Positions 1 to 6,359 of a DNA stretch of 6,374 bases are shown here, one piece after another; within the stretch, counting starts at the first letter, position 1; each line of letters opens with the position of its first letter. Below the pieces are notes generated by a model. It was given only the letters and a program-made list of their open reading frames with translations, did not search any database and had not been told where the DNA came from. The DNA comes from a bacterium (GTDB lineage Bacteria > AUK180): NCBI GenBank assembly GCA_021162505.1, contig JAGGYO010000339.1, positions 1 to 6,374 of the forward strand, given 5' to 3'. A program made the translations under genes and the position numbers.

Positions 1-18
1 AGTGAAAAAAATGTTAAA

Positions 19-82
19 ATTTGAGGATGAAATTAGCGTGATGCAACCGAAACGATTTGGGGATGAAATTAGCGTGATGCAA
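19..82. repeat. Two-copy 28-nt direct repeat with 36-nt period
   Basis: Copies at 19-46 and 55-82 differ at one base (position 24 versus 60); the last 22 nt, beginning GGATGAAATTAGCG and ending TGATGCAA, are identical. An 8-nt spacer (CCGAAACG) separates them. Because 36 is a multiple of three, the repeat keeps frame. On the plus strand the frame starting at base 2 is open to a TGA at 104-106 and reads FEDEISVMQPKR then FGDEISVMQRG, so this may be the C-terminal tail of a gene cut by the window edge. The complementary strand is also open across the repeat, so an intergenic repeat element is equally possible. I do not recognise the family. Confidence 0.6.
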
Positions 83-136
83 AGAGGAATAGACATTAAA
101 AGTTGACGAATATTTAAAATTTTACAAATAGTAATG

Positions 137-160
137 TTTCAATGTTTTAAAACATTGAAA
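137..160. promoter_or_regulatory. Perfect 24-nt palindrome, possible operator
   Basis: The half-site TTTCAATGTTTT is followed directly by its exact reverse complement. It lies 6 nt upstream of the candidate -35 box of the addAB promoter, a placement suited to a dimeric regulator. As RNA it could also form an AT-rich hairpin, but the stem is weak in G and C and no strong U-run follows, so a terminator is less likely. Which protein would bind it cannot be told from the sequence. Confidence 0.45.
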
Positions 161-166
161 TATCTC

Positions 167-206
167 TTGATTTATTTTGAAATTTGAGTAGAATATAGGA
201 AAGGAG
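167..206 (+). promoter_or_regulatory. Candidate sigma70-type promoter plus SD for the addAB operon
   Basis: TTGATT (167-172) and TAGAAT (189-194) are separated by 16 nt and match the -35 and -10 consensus at four and five of six positions. The predicted transcript start would fall near 200-202, only about ten bases before GTG 212 and inside the purine-rich SD AGGAAAGGAG (197-206), so the 5' leader would be very short. The SD itself is clear; the promoter is a by-eye match in AT-rich DNA. A Bacteroidota-type TAnnTTTG -7 element was not found in a good position. Confidence 0.4.
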
Positions 207-211
207 AATTA

Positions 212-277
212 GTGGATGTGAATTATAAAAAGAATACAGGTTATCGAACCAATCTAACCACCGTCCCCAATTTATGA
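212..277 (+). CDS. Possible 21-codon leader ORF coupled to addA
   Basis: An SD (AGGAAAGGAG, 197-206) sits 5 nt before GTG at 212 and 11 nt before a second in-frame GTG at 218. The ORF begins VDVNYKK, reads through the 13-nt repeat as TTVPN, and stops at TGA 275-277, which overlaps the addA ATG (274-276) as ATGA. No similar good SD lies in front of addA itself, so ribosomes terminating here may restart on addA. The peptide shows no domain and is probably not functional as a protein; its role, if any, would be translational coupling. Alternatively it is a by-product of a repeat sequence having been placed between an older SD and the addA start. Coding status is uncertain. Confidence 0.35.
   Translation: MDVNYKKNTGYRTNLTTVPNL
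257..269 (-). repeat. Left copy of a 13-nt inverted repeat flanking addAB
   Basis: ACCACCGTCCCCA is the exact reverse complement of TGGGGACGGTGGT at 6229-6241. In this copy it sits four bases upstream of the addA ATG, occupying the place where an SD is expected. Its G/C content is far above the surrounding AT-rich DNA. The GGGGACGG core resembles repetitive-extragenic-palindrome-type sequences seen near IS200-like REP-associated transposases (RAYTs) in several phyla; that link is from memory and is an inference. Confidence 0.6.
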
Positions 278-3200
278 AAAAGTTTATCATATATTCTTCT
301 TCCGCCGGTTCAGGTAAAACTTTTACACTAGCAAAGAAGTACATTGAATATGTTCTGGCTATTGATAAAAAAGATAAATTTTCACCGGAGCAGACCATTC
401 CTAAAATACTAGCGATAACTTTTACAAACAATTCCACAAAGGAGATGAAAGAGAGGATCTTGAACTATTTGGAGGAGATCTATGCAGATCCCGAAAATTC
501 CACTATCTTCAAAATAATTGAAAAAGAGGCAAAAATATCTAAAGACGAATTACGAAACAGAGCAAAGCTTTCACTTGATCATATTTATTCAAATTATAAT
601 GATTTTCATATATCGACTATTGACAGTTTTTTGCAAAAAATCTTGCGGACATTTTCAAGAGAAGTTGACATTCCCGTAAATTATGATATTACCTTGGATG
701 AAGGGGAGATCATTGATTATGCAACGGATAGGATTTTTGAAGAATACGGAAAGGACAAGCTCATTTCAAGCAGTATGACAAGAATGTTAAGGGAAAAACT
801 CGATGATAATAGATCATGGGATATTACAAATGATATAAAAAAAGATGCGGAAGGTTATTATAATAAGATTCAAAGGGATAATGCAAAATATGAACTTTTG
901 GGAAGAGATGATCTTTTCCTTAATAGGAGTAATTTTTTTGAAAATTATAAAAATATTTACGGACTTTTCAATGGATCAGAGAGTAACTTGAAGGAGAAGA
1001 TAAAAATATTTTTAGAAGAATTTTCTTCACATCTTGATCTAACTAATAAGATCAAGCGTTCTGATCTAATAGTAAAGTTTTGTAATAAAATTTTAAATAA
1101 TCAGGAACCGAATTTTTCAGATACTATTTTAAACCATTATGAAGAATTCGATTTAAAAAAAGGAGAGGTTTTTGATAATACCGAACTTTTTAATAAATTA
1201 AATGAAGAGTTTAGAGAAATAGTTGATATTTATCGGGAATTTTTAAAGTTAAAAAGTATAAAGAAAAAGATCCATACATTATTTATTTATTTTTTCATAG
1301 AAAATGAAATTTCCCGTTTCAAAAGATCCCGAGGTATTCTTTTTCTGTCCGATGCTGTAAAAATAATCAAAAATCTGAATGAAGATGCGGATTCCTGGGT
1401 TGTTGCCGACTTTCTTTATTATAAATTGGGAGAGAAATATCAGCATATTTTAATAGATGAATTTCAGGATACTTCCTTTGAACAATGGATGGCGCTTTAT
1501 CCCTTGACAAGAGAAACCCTTGAAAATAATGGTGATGTAATTCTGGTGGGTGATATAAAACAGGCAATATATCGCTGGCGAGGCGGTGAAAAAGTGATCA
1601 TGCAGAGTTTGTTAAATAGCGATGAAACTTCAAAAGTGGTTCTTGATAAAAATTTTAGAAGCGTAAAGGAGATCGTTGAATTTAATAATGAATTTTTTAA
1701 TGAGCTGAAAAACAGTAAAATATACTGGGATCCGGAGGATATTGAACAGGAACCTTTTCGCAAAGATGATCATGGATATATTGAGATCAAGGAACTTCCA
1801 AAGGAAAAGGATGAATTCATTACCAATTATATTGAAGATATTGCAAGGAGGAGAGGAACGCCTGAAAATCCCGCCTATGGTGATATTACAATATTAATAA
1901 GAAGGAATTGCGACACCGATGGACTTATTCCGTTATTATTGGAAAAGGATATTCCCGTTGTATCTAAGGATGCCTTAAAGATCGGTTTTGATACATTCAT
2001 TCAATTTCTCGTAGCGTTTTTGAGATATTTCAACGAACCCAATAATTATAAGAACAAATTTTATGTATTGCTTTACAATTATTTAGATATCCCCATTGAA
2101 AGCATTATTGAAAATGTAAAGACGATCAAAAGTATGAACCCCGCAGAGTTTTTTGATTATATTGCAGGAAATAATGATATATTAAAAAGCGGATTATCTG
2201 AACTTTATAATTTAAGAGAGGGCATTAGTTTATTCGGTATGGTGGTTTCACTTACAAATCTATTTAAAAATATTATAAAAGAGCATATTCCCTATATATC
2301 TGCACTGCTGAATGTAATAAAGGCAGCTCTTGATTCGGGAGGTATTTCGGAATTTTTATCAAAATGGGATGATCTGAAAGAAACTTCAATAGGGTCTGCT
2401 GTCAGGACCAATAGTGTTAATATTTCAACCATGCACAGTGCAAAGGGTTTGGAATTTCCCGTGGTGCTTTTCCCATATGAACCCAAAAAAATGAACCTGG
2501 AAAAAGAAGATATTGTCCGTGTAAAATTTAAAAATATTATTGCCTATGTTTCAACAACAAAAGCCAATATGTCTCGCTTCCCTGAGGCGGAAGAAGAGAG
2601 AAAAGACGGAAATTATGATTATGCGAATCTTTTATATGTCACATTTACTCGGGCAAAGGATGAACTCTATATTTTCCCTTCACTGAAAGTTGATAAAACC
2701 GGCTTTGAACCCGATGCTTTTGCTAAGAATATGAGGGCATTGACTGAAAACTCACAATTATTAAAAACCAATGATAAAGATACCGATTTTATAAAAAAAT
2801 ATTACGGTAAAAAGCCCAAGAATGTTTCCCATAAAGCGGAAAATATTTTTGTACGCCCATTAGATTTTAAAAATTACAAATGGCATGATCGTCTTGTTAT
2901 TGCGAGATCAAAAAAGAAGTATGATGAAAAAGAGAGCCAAGAGATAAATTTCGGCAATGCTTTCCATAGATATATGGAATTGACAAAGGGTTTTGAATAT
3001 AATAAGGTCCTTTATGAAAATATATGCAGTATTTATGATTTGAATGATAAAGAAAAGAAAGAATTGGAAGATTCCATTAAAAGAATAATAGGAACCAATA
3101 CTATTAAGGAAATTTCTCAATATTCCATAAAAAAAGAAGTTGCGGTAATTTTTAATCAAAATTTAATAGACCGTATTGACCTTTTAGCCATTAAAGATAA

Positions 3201-3357
3201 TAATGCTGTGATCGTTGATTATAAAACGGGAAAGGAGGATGAAGAATATATAAAAAAGATGAATGAATATATTTCCATTGTGAGAAATGCCGGCTATGAT
3301 AATGTTCGAGGTATTATTCTTTTTACCAACGGAAAGCAAATAAAAGTGGAGAATTAA
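274..3357 (+). CDS. addA: AddA-like ATP-dependent helicase/nuclease subunit (UvrD/RecB family)
   Basis: Motor and nuclease subunit of an AddAB-type complex that unwinds and resects double-strand DNA ends in the cytoplasm before recombinase loading. All SF1A helicase motifs are seen: Walker A SSAGSGKT (residues 9-16), Ia FTNNSTKEMKERI (50-62), STIDSF (114-119), Walker B with LIDEFQDTS (393-401), VGDIKQAIYRWRGGE (425-439), LDKNFRS (457-463), motif V STMHSAKGLEFP (718-729) and VI LLYVTFTRAKDEL (786-798). A RecB-type nuclease domain ends the protein: GNAFH (894-898), D969, and DYKTGK (982-987, catalytic D982 and K984). The usual QxxxY reads KMNEY (995-999), so the glutamine is replaced by lysine. 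The 1027-residue length fits Bacteroidota-type AddA, shorter than Bacillus AddA. The start is the first possible in-frame codon after a TAA at 226-228; no SD precedes it, but a leader ORF overlaps it (ATGA). AddB follows after one base. Family assignment is strong; naming it AddA rather than RecB rests on the AddB partner and absence of RecC/RecD here. Confidence 0.95.
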   Translation: MKKFIIYSSSAGSGKTFTLAKKYIEYVLAIDKKDKFSPEQTIPKILAITFTNNSTKEMKERILNYLEEIYADPENSTIFKIIEKEAKISKDELRNRAKLSLDHIYSNYNDFHISTIDSFLQKILRTFSREVDIPVNYDITLDEGEIIDYATDRIFEEYGKDKLISSSMTRMLREKLDDNRSWDITNDIKKDAEGYYNKIQRDNAKYELLGRDDLFLNRSNFFENYKNIYGLFNGSESNLKEKIKIFLEEFSSHLDLTNKIKRSDLIVKFCNKILNNQEPNFSDTILNHYEEFDLKKGEVFDNTELFNKLNEEFREIVDIYREFLKLKSIKKKIHTLFIYFFIENEISRFKRSRGILFLSDAVKIIKNLNEDADSWVVADFLYYKLGEKYQHILIDEFQDTSFEQWMALYPLTRETLENNGDVILVGDIKQAIYRWRGGEKVIMQSLLNSDETSKVVLDKNFRSVKEIVEFNNEFFNELKNSKIYWDPEDIEQEPFRKDDHGYIEIKELPKEKDEFITNYIEDIARRRGTPENPAYGDITILIRRNCDTDGLIPLLLEKDIPVVSKDALKIGFDTFIQFLVAFLRYFNEPNNYKNKFYVLLYNYLDIPIESIIENVKTIKSMNPAEFFDYIAGNNDILKSGLSELYNLREGISLFGMVVSLTNLFKNIIKEHIPYISALLNVIKAALDSGGISEFLSKWDDLKETSIGSAVRTNSVNISTMHSAKGLEFPVVLFPYEPKKMNLEKEDIVRVKFKNIIAYVSTTKANMSRFPEAEEERKDGNYDYANLLYVTFTRAKDELYIFPSLKVDKTGFEPDAFAKNMRALTENSQLLKTNDKDTDFIKKYYGKKPKNVSHKAENIFVRPLDFKNYKWHDRLVIARSKKKYDEKESQEINFGNAFHRYMELTKGFEYNKVLYENICSIYDLNDKEKKELEDSIKRIIGTNTIKEISQYSIKKEVAVIFNQNLIDRIDLLAIKDNNAVIVDYKTGKEDEEYIKKMNEYISIVRNAGYDNVRGIILFTNGKQIKVEN

Positions 3358-3358
3358 A

Positions 3359-6109
3359 ATGTTCATTGATAAGGTAGCAGAGTATATAAATAGAATTTTG
3401 GAAAATGAGAATGAAATAGCAATTGTTTTTCCATCATCCCGTGCAGGATTATATTTAAAGAAAAGATTATATGAATTGACCAAAAAGGATGCTTTAATAT
3501 TACCCGATATTTTCAGTTTCGGTTCTTTTATAGGTAAGTACTCGCATTTGAAAAATATAGATAATTTAAGTTGTGCTTTGAAATTATATCAAATTTATAA
3601 AAACCGTTATAATGATAATGTTCTTGATCTAACCCTAGCCAAACAGATAATCAGCGATTTCTCAGAAATTGATAAATTTATAATAGAAGATGACAAAATC
3701 CGTGCTTTTTTCAGAAATTTGACCGAACTTTCTAAATTTGATAAGGATTTAACCGAGAATACGGAATTTTTAAAAAAATATGTGGAGATGCAGGAAAAGC
3801 TCCAACCTCTTTATTCGCAGCTTAATAAAGAACTTAGAAAAGAAGGAGCGGGATACTCGGGAATGGTTTATAAAGACGCGTTAAAAAATATAAAAGACGG
3901 ATATTTGCATTATGATAAGGTGATCTTTGCTGGATTTAATGCATTAACGCCCATTGAAACAAGAATATTTGAAGAGATAAAAATGCAGGGTAACGGTGAT
4001 TTTATTTGGGATGATGATCCGTTATTCCGTGAAGATAAAGAACTTTCGGGTGTATTTTTGGAAAAGAATATAAAGAAATTCCACAATTCAATTGATCTCG
4101 TCTCGCAATTGGAAAAAAAGAAAAATGTCCGTTCCATAATGGTAAATAGAAATATTGATCAGGTGCAGTATGTTTCGCAAATTTTGAATAAAGAGAAACT
4201 TGACGCGGAAGAAACTCTTATTGTTCTAATGGATGAATCGCTTCTTGTTCCGCTTTTATACGCAATCCCCGAACATTATAAAAAGTTCAATGTTACCATG
4301 GGTTTCCCCATTTCTACTACGCCCATTTATGAAAGCATAATGCTTCTTATAAATGCACATTTCAGAAATATTATCGATAAAAGAGAATCATTTTACGGTA
4401 ATGACATTTTGAATATTCTTAACTCTGCAAATTTGAAAAGTATAATTGCCTTTGAAAATGACAAATTTGATGAAAAGAACATTGATGATTTGAGAAATAA
4501 TATTTTAAAAAGAAATGAATTAAATGTGACACTTCCGAAAGAATATGGAAAGATATTTCAAATAATTAATAAGCCGGTAAAATTTTTGGAAGCATTGAAT
4601 GAATTTCTTATAAAAATGTTTGAATTCTTTTCCAAAAAAGAATCTATAAATGCAGAATATGTGAATACAATGCTCAATAATTTAAAATTTCTTAGTGATT
4701 ATATTAATATAATAAACCAAATGAAAATGAAAGAATTTCTCAATTTATTGACCGATACATTGAGAAACGGCAGTGTTTCTTTTATTGGTGAACCCCTTGA
4801 AGGTCTTCAAATAATGGGTTTGCTGGAGACACGAGCTCTGGATTTCAAGAATATATTTATCCTATCGGTAAATGAAGGCATTATTCCGAGAAATAGTGTT
4901 TCAATGTCCACAATTCCCTATGATATCCGCTCATATTTTAATATGTATACGGCAAAGGAAGATTCCGCAATTTACGCATATCATTTTTTCAGATTATTAA
5001 AGGGTGCCCAAAATATTCATTTGGTCTATTATAATGAAAGTGAAGATGCAACCTCCGCATCCGAAAGATCAAGATTTTTATCTTATTTGCTTTGGAATAA
5101 TAAAAAAGGGGAATCCATTGGAAAGAATTGGGAAATTCAGGAATTATATTATAAATACGATGAGAATCTTCTTAATGTGCCGAATCAGCCGAGGTCCGTA
5201 CCGAAAAATGAAGAAATAATCAAACAATTAAAGGAAAGAACTTATTCCTTTACTGCTATTCAAACATATTTAACCTGTCCCTATAAATTCTATTTGAAAT
5301 ATATTCTGGGATTGAAGGATGATGAAGATGATGAGGTTGTTGAGGTCATGGACAGGGGAATTCTCGGAAGTATTCTGCACTATGTTTTTCAGAAACTCTA
5401 TGATGACAAACCGGAAAAAATTTATGAATTGATAAGGAATAAAAAAGCATTTGAAAATAGATATGAAGATATTGTAAATGAATGGAATGAAAAGGAAAAA
5501 GAAGGTGGTTTGAAACTTGATTACGGAGTTAACAGATTATATATTGATGTGGGCAAAGATCTTGTAGATTCAATGATCTATACCGAGAAAAAGGAAAGGC
5601 CGGAAGTCAGGGAAAGTGAGATTAAAACGGAAAGAAAATATTGGAAAAAAGAATTTTTAAAAACAATTCATATTAAAGGTCAAGGTTATATTGATCGATT
5701 GGAAATATATGATGATAAAATTGTCATAATAGATTATAAAAGCGGTAAAGATGAAAATTTTAATAATATAATTGAAAAGTTCCCGTTGGCTTCTTTGGAT
5801 GATCTTAAAATATTATTTGAGAAAAAACACTATTTTGCTCAATTGCTTTATTATACATTGCTTATAAAATATAATGACAGTGGATTATTTAAAGATAAAG
5901 AAGTAAATGTGGGAATATATTTGGTGTCAAAAAATCTCATATCACCTCTGATTCCCATATCTCAGGAGTATTTGGATTCCTTTGAAAAGTTCCTTTCTGA
6001 ATTGTTCGGAGAAATATTAAATATGGAAGTTCCCTTTACAGCATTAAATAATATTGAAATTCAAGGTAAATGCCAATATTGTGATTATCCGAATTACTGC
6101 AGAAAATGA
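3359..6109 (+). CDS. addB: AddB-like PD-(D/E)XK nuclease with inactive helicase-like core and Fe-S site
   Basis: Second subunit of the AddAB-type complex, expected to cut the other strand and to hold any Chi-scanning site. The N-terminus has FPSSRAGLYLKKRL (24-37) where ATPase relatives have a P-loop; no GxGKT is present, so the helicase fold is expected to be non-motor, as in RecC. Helicase-like landmarks remain: the TMGFPISTTPIYES stretch in the middle and GEPLEGLQIMGLLETRALDF (477-496), the motif V equivalent. The C-terminal nuclease is complete: GSILH (670-674), E758, D779, DYKSGK (792-797, D792 and K794) and QLLYY (828-832). Cys640 (in LTCPYKFYLKY) plus Cys905, Cys908 and Cys914 (C-x2-C-x5-C at the very end) match the 4Fe-4S ligands known from AddB and related nucleases. 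GGAG at 3348-3351 lies 7 nt before the ATG and inside the addA 3' end, with one base between genes, so the two are surely cotranscribed and probably translationally coupled. The order addA-addB is opposite to Bacillus addB-addA. Length of 916 residues fits the Bacteroidota-type subgroup. Confidence 0.94.
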   Translation: MFIDKVAEYINRILENENEIAIVFPSSRAGLYLKKRLYELTKKDALILPDIFSFGSFIGKYSHLKNIDNLSCALKLYQIYKNRYNDNVLDLTLAKQIISDFSEIDKFIIEDDKIRAFFRNLTELSKFDKDLTENTEFLKKYVEMQEKLQPLYSQLNKELRKEGAGYSGMVYKDALKNIKDGYLHYDKVIFAGFNALTPIETRIFEEIKMQGNGDFIWDDDPLFREDKELSGVFLEKNIKKFHNSIDLVSQLEKKKNVRSIMVNRNIDQVQYVSQILNKEKLDAEETLIVLMDESLLVPLLYAIPEHYKKFNVTMGFPISTTPIYESIMLLINAHFRNIIDKRESFYGNDILNILNSANLKSIIAFENDKFDEKNIDDLRNNILKRNELNVTLPKEYGKIFQIINKPVKFLEALNEFLIKMFEFFSKKESINAEYVNTMLNNLKFLSDYINIINQMKMKEFLNLLTDTLRNGSVSFIGEPLEGLQIMGLLETRALDFKNIFILSVNEGIIPRNSVSMSTIPYDIRSYFNMYTAKEDSAIYAYHFFRLLKGAQNIHLVYYNESEDATSASERSRFLSYLLWNNKKGESIGKNWEIQELYYKYDENLLNVPNQPRSVPKNEEIIKQLKERTYSFTAIQTYLTCPYKFYLKYILGLKDDEDDEVVEVMDRGILGSILHYVFQKLYDDKPEKIYELIRNKKAFENRYEDIVNEWNEKEKEGGLKLDYGVNRLYIDVGKDLVDSMIYTEKKERPEVRESEIKTERKYWKKEFLKTIHIKGQGYIDRLEIYDDKIVIIDYKSGKDENFNNIIEKFPLASLDDLKILFEKKHYFAQLLYYTLLIKYNDSGLFKDKEVNVGIYLVSKNLISPLIPISQEYLDSFEKFLSELFGEILNMEVPFTALNNIEIQGKCQYCDYPNYCRK

Positions 6110-6110
6110 A

Positions 6111-6129
6111 CCCCAATTGACAATTAGGG
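6111..6129. repeat. Imperfect inverted repeat directly after addB
   Basis: CCCCAATT and AATTAGGG flank the loop GAC and can form a stem with one C/A mismatch starting one base after the addB stop codon. It could act as a weak transcript-end or stabilising hairpin for addAB mRNA, but it is followed by an A-rich stretch rather than a U-run, so it is not a typical intrinsic terminator. Confidence 0.35.
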
Positions 6130-6138
6130 AAAAAGAGT

Positions 6139-6267
6139 TTAACCACGAATTACGCGAATTAGACGAATTAAAGAAAAAAAATGGAATAGTACAAGAGTAC
6201 TAACTGATTCCGTCATTATCGTGAAAAATGGGGACGGTGGTAGAAAAGTAGAATTTCTATATTTCAT
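6139..6267 (-). CDS. Doubtful 42-codon ORF behind a strong SD; possibly a gene remnant
   Basis: The ATG at 6267-6265 has an AGGAGG SD and opens a frame starting MKYRNSTFLPPSP and stopping at TAA (6141-6139). The frame runs through the 13-nt repeat (LPPSP) and its C-terminus (IRLIRVIRG) is just the translation of the 9-nt tandem array, so it does not look like a conserved protein. The best reading is that real start signals remain from a gene whose body was lost or displaced by repeats. A small expressed peptide cannot be excluded. Confidence 0.2.
   Translation of the reverse strand: MKYRNSTFLPPSPFFTIMTESVSTLVLFHFFSLIRLIRVIRG
6144..6170. repeat. Three tandem 9-nt units ending in CGAATTA
   Basis: The units are CACGAATTA, CGCGAATTA and GACGAATTA, directly adjacent. 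Short ACGAATT-type arrays of this kind are familiar from intergenic regions of environmental bacteria (recollection, not a search). The array precedes an A-rich tract (6170-6181). No coding function is apparent. Confidence 0.55.
6187..6202. repeat. Small hairpin TAGTAC-AAGA-GTACTA
   Basis: A perfect six-base stem with a four-base loop, 26 nt before the right copy of the 13-nt repeat. It could be part of the same repeat element, since REP-type elements often combine a hairpin with a conserved GC-rich tag. No comparable hairpin is evident at the corresponding position beside the left copy, so this link is weak. Confidence 0.35.
6229..6241 (+). repeat. Right copy of the 13-nt inverted repeat flanking addAB
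   Basis: TGGGGACGGTGGT is the exact inverted counterpart of 257-269. It lies 120 nt past the addB stop codon and, read on the minus strand, 23 nt after an SD-preceded ATG at 6265-6267. No matching target-site duplication is evident immediately outside the two copies, so a simple transposition event is not directly supported. Confidence 0.6.
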
Positions 6268-6311
6268 CTTCACCTCCTAGTTTATTATACATCATTTTAA
6301 TCCAAATTCAA
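6265..6311 (-). promoter_or_regulatory. Minus-strand promoter-like boxes, strong SD and ATG
   Basis: Read on the minus strand: TTGAAT (6311-6306), 16 nt, TATAAT (6289-6284, perfect -10), then AGGAGG (6278-6273), 5 nt, and ATG (6267-6265). The arrangement mirrors the promoter and SD at 167-212 before addAB, including a -10 box very close to the SD. It looks like the start of a divergently oriented gene, but the reading frame behind it is short and runs through repeats. Confidence 0.4.
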
Positions 6312-6321
6312 AGTTCAAATC

Positions 6322-6359
6322 TATTTTCGTATTTTCGTAATTACGAAAATACGAAAATA
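6322..6359. repeat. Perfect 38-bp palindrome built from TATTTTCG units
   Basis: The left arm TATTTTCGTATTTTCGTAA is followed directly by its exact reverse complement. Each arm contains two tandem TATTTTCG units. It lies just upstream of the minus-strand promoter-like boxes (6284-6311) and near the right edge of the window. It could be a two-site operator, a fold-back repeat element, or a bidirectional transcript end between neighbouring genes; the stem is AT-rich and lacks the GC core of a usual intrinsic terminator. Confidence 0.6.

Noticed and set aside
19..82. CRISPR array
   Set aside because: There are only two copies with an 8-nt spacer, far shorter than any CRISPR spacer, and no cas genes are present.
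103..134. TTGACG followed by TAGTAA or TACAAA as another promoter
   Set aside because: The spacings (20 or 14 nt) are poor and the -10 matches are weak; the boxes at 167-194 fit better.
147..437. 96-codon minus-strand reading frame over the addA start
   Set aside because: It overlaps the well-supported addA N-terminus including Walker A, has no clear SD, and its hydrophobic look comes from antisense of AT-rich DNA.
1155..1168. Seven-A run followed by GGAGAGG, as a possible frameshift site
   Set aside because: The addA frame continues intact on both sides with conserved motifs, and the SD-like sequence is downstream rather than upstream of the run.
3231..3261. Internal AAAGGAGG followed by an in-frame ATG in the addA nuclease domain, as an internal start
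   Set aside because: The distance to the in-frame ATG (20 nt) is too long, and the product would be a fragment of about 32 residues lacking the catalytic residues.
5004..5219. 71-codon plus-strand frame inside addB
   Set aside because: It lies wholly within the conserved addB frame and shows no domain; it is an out-of-frame shadow.
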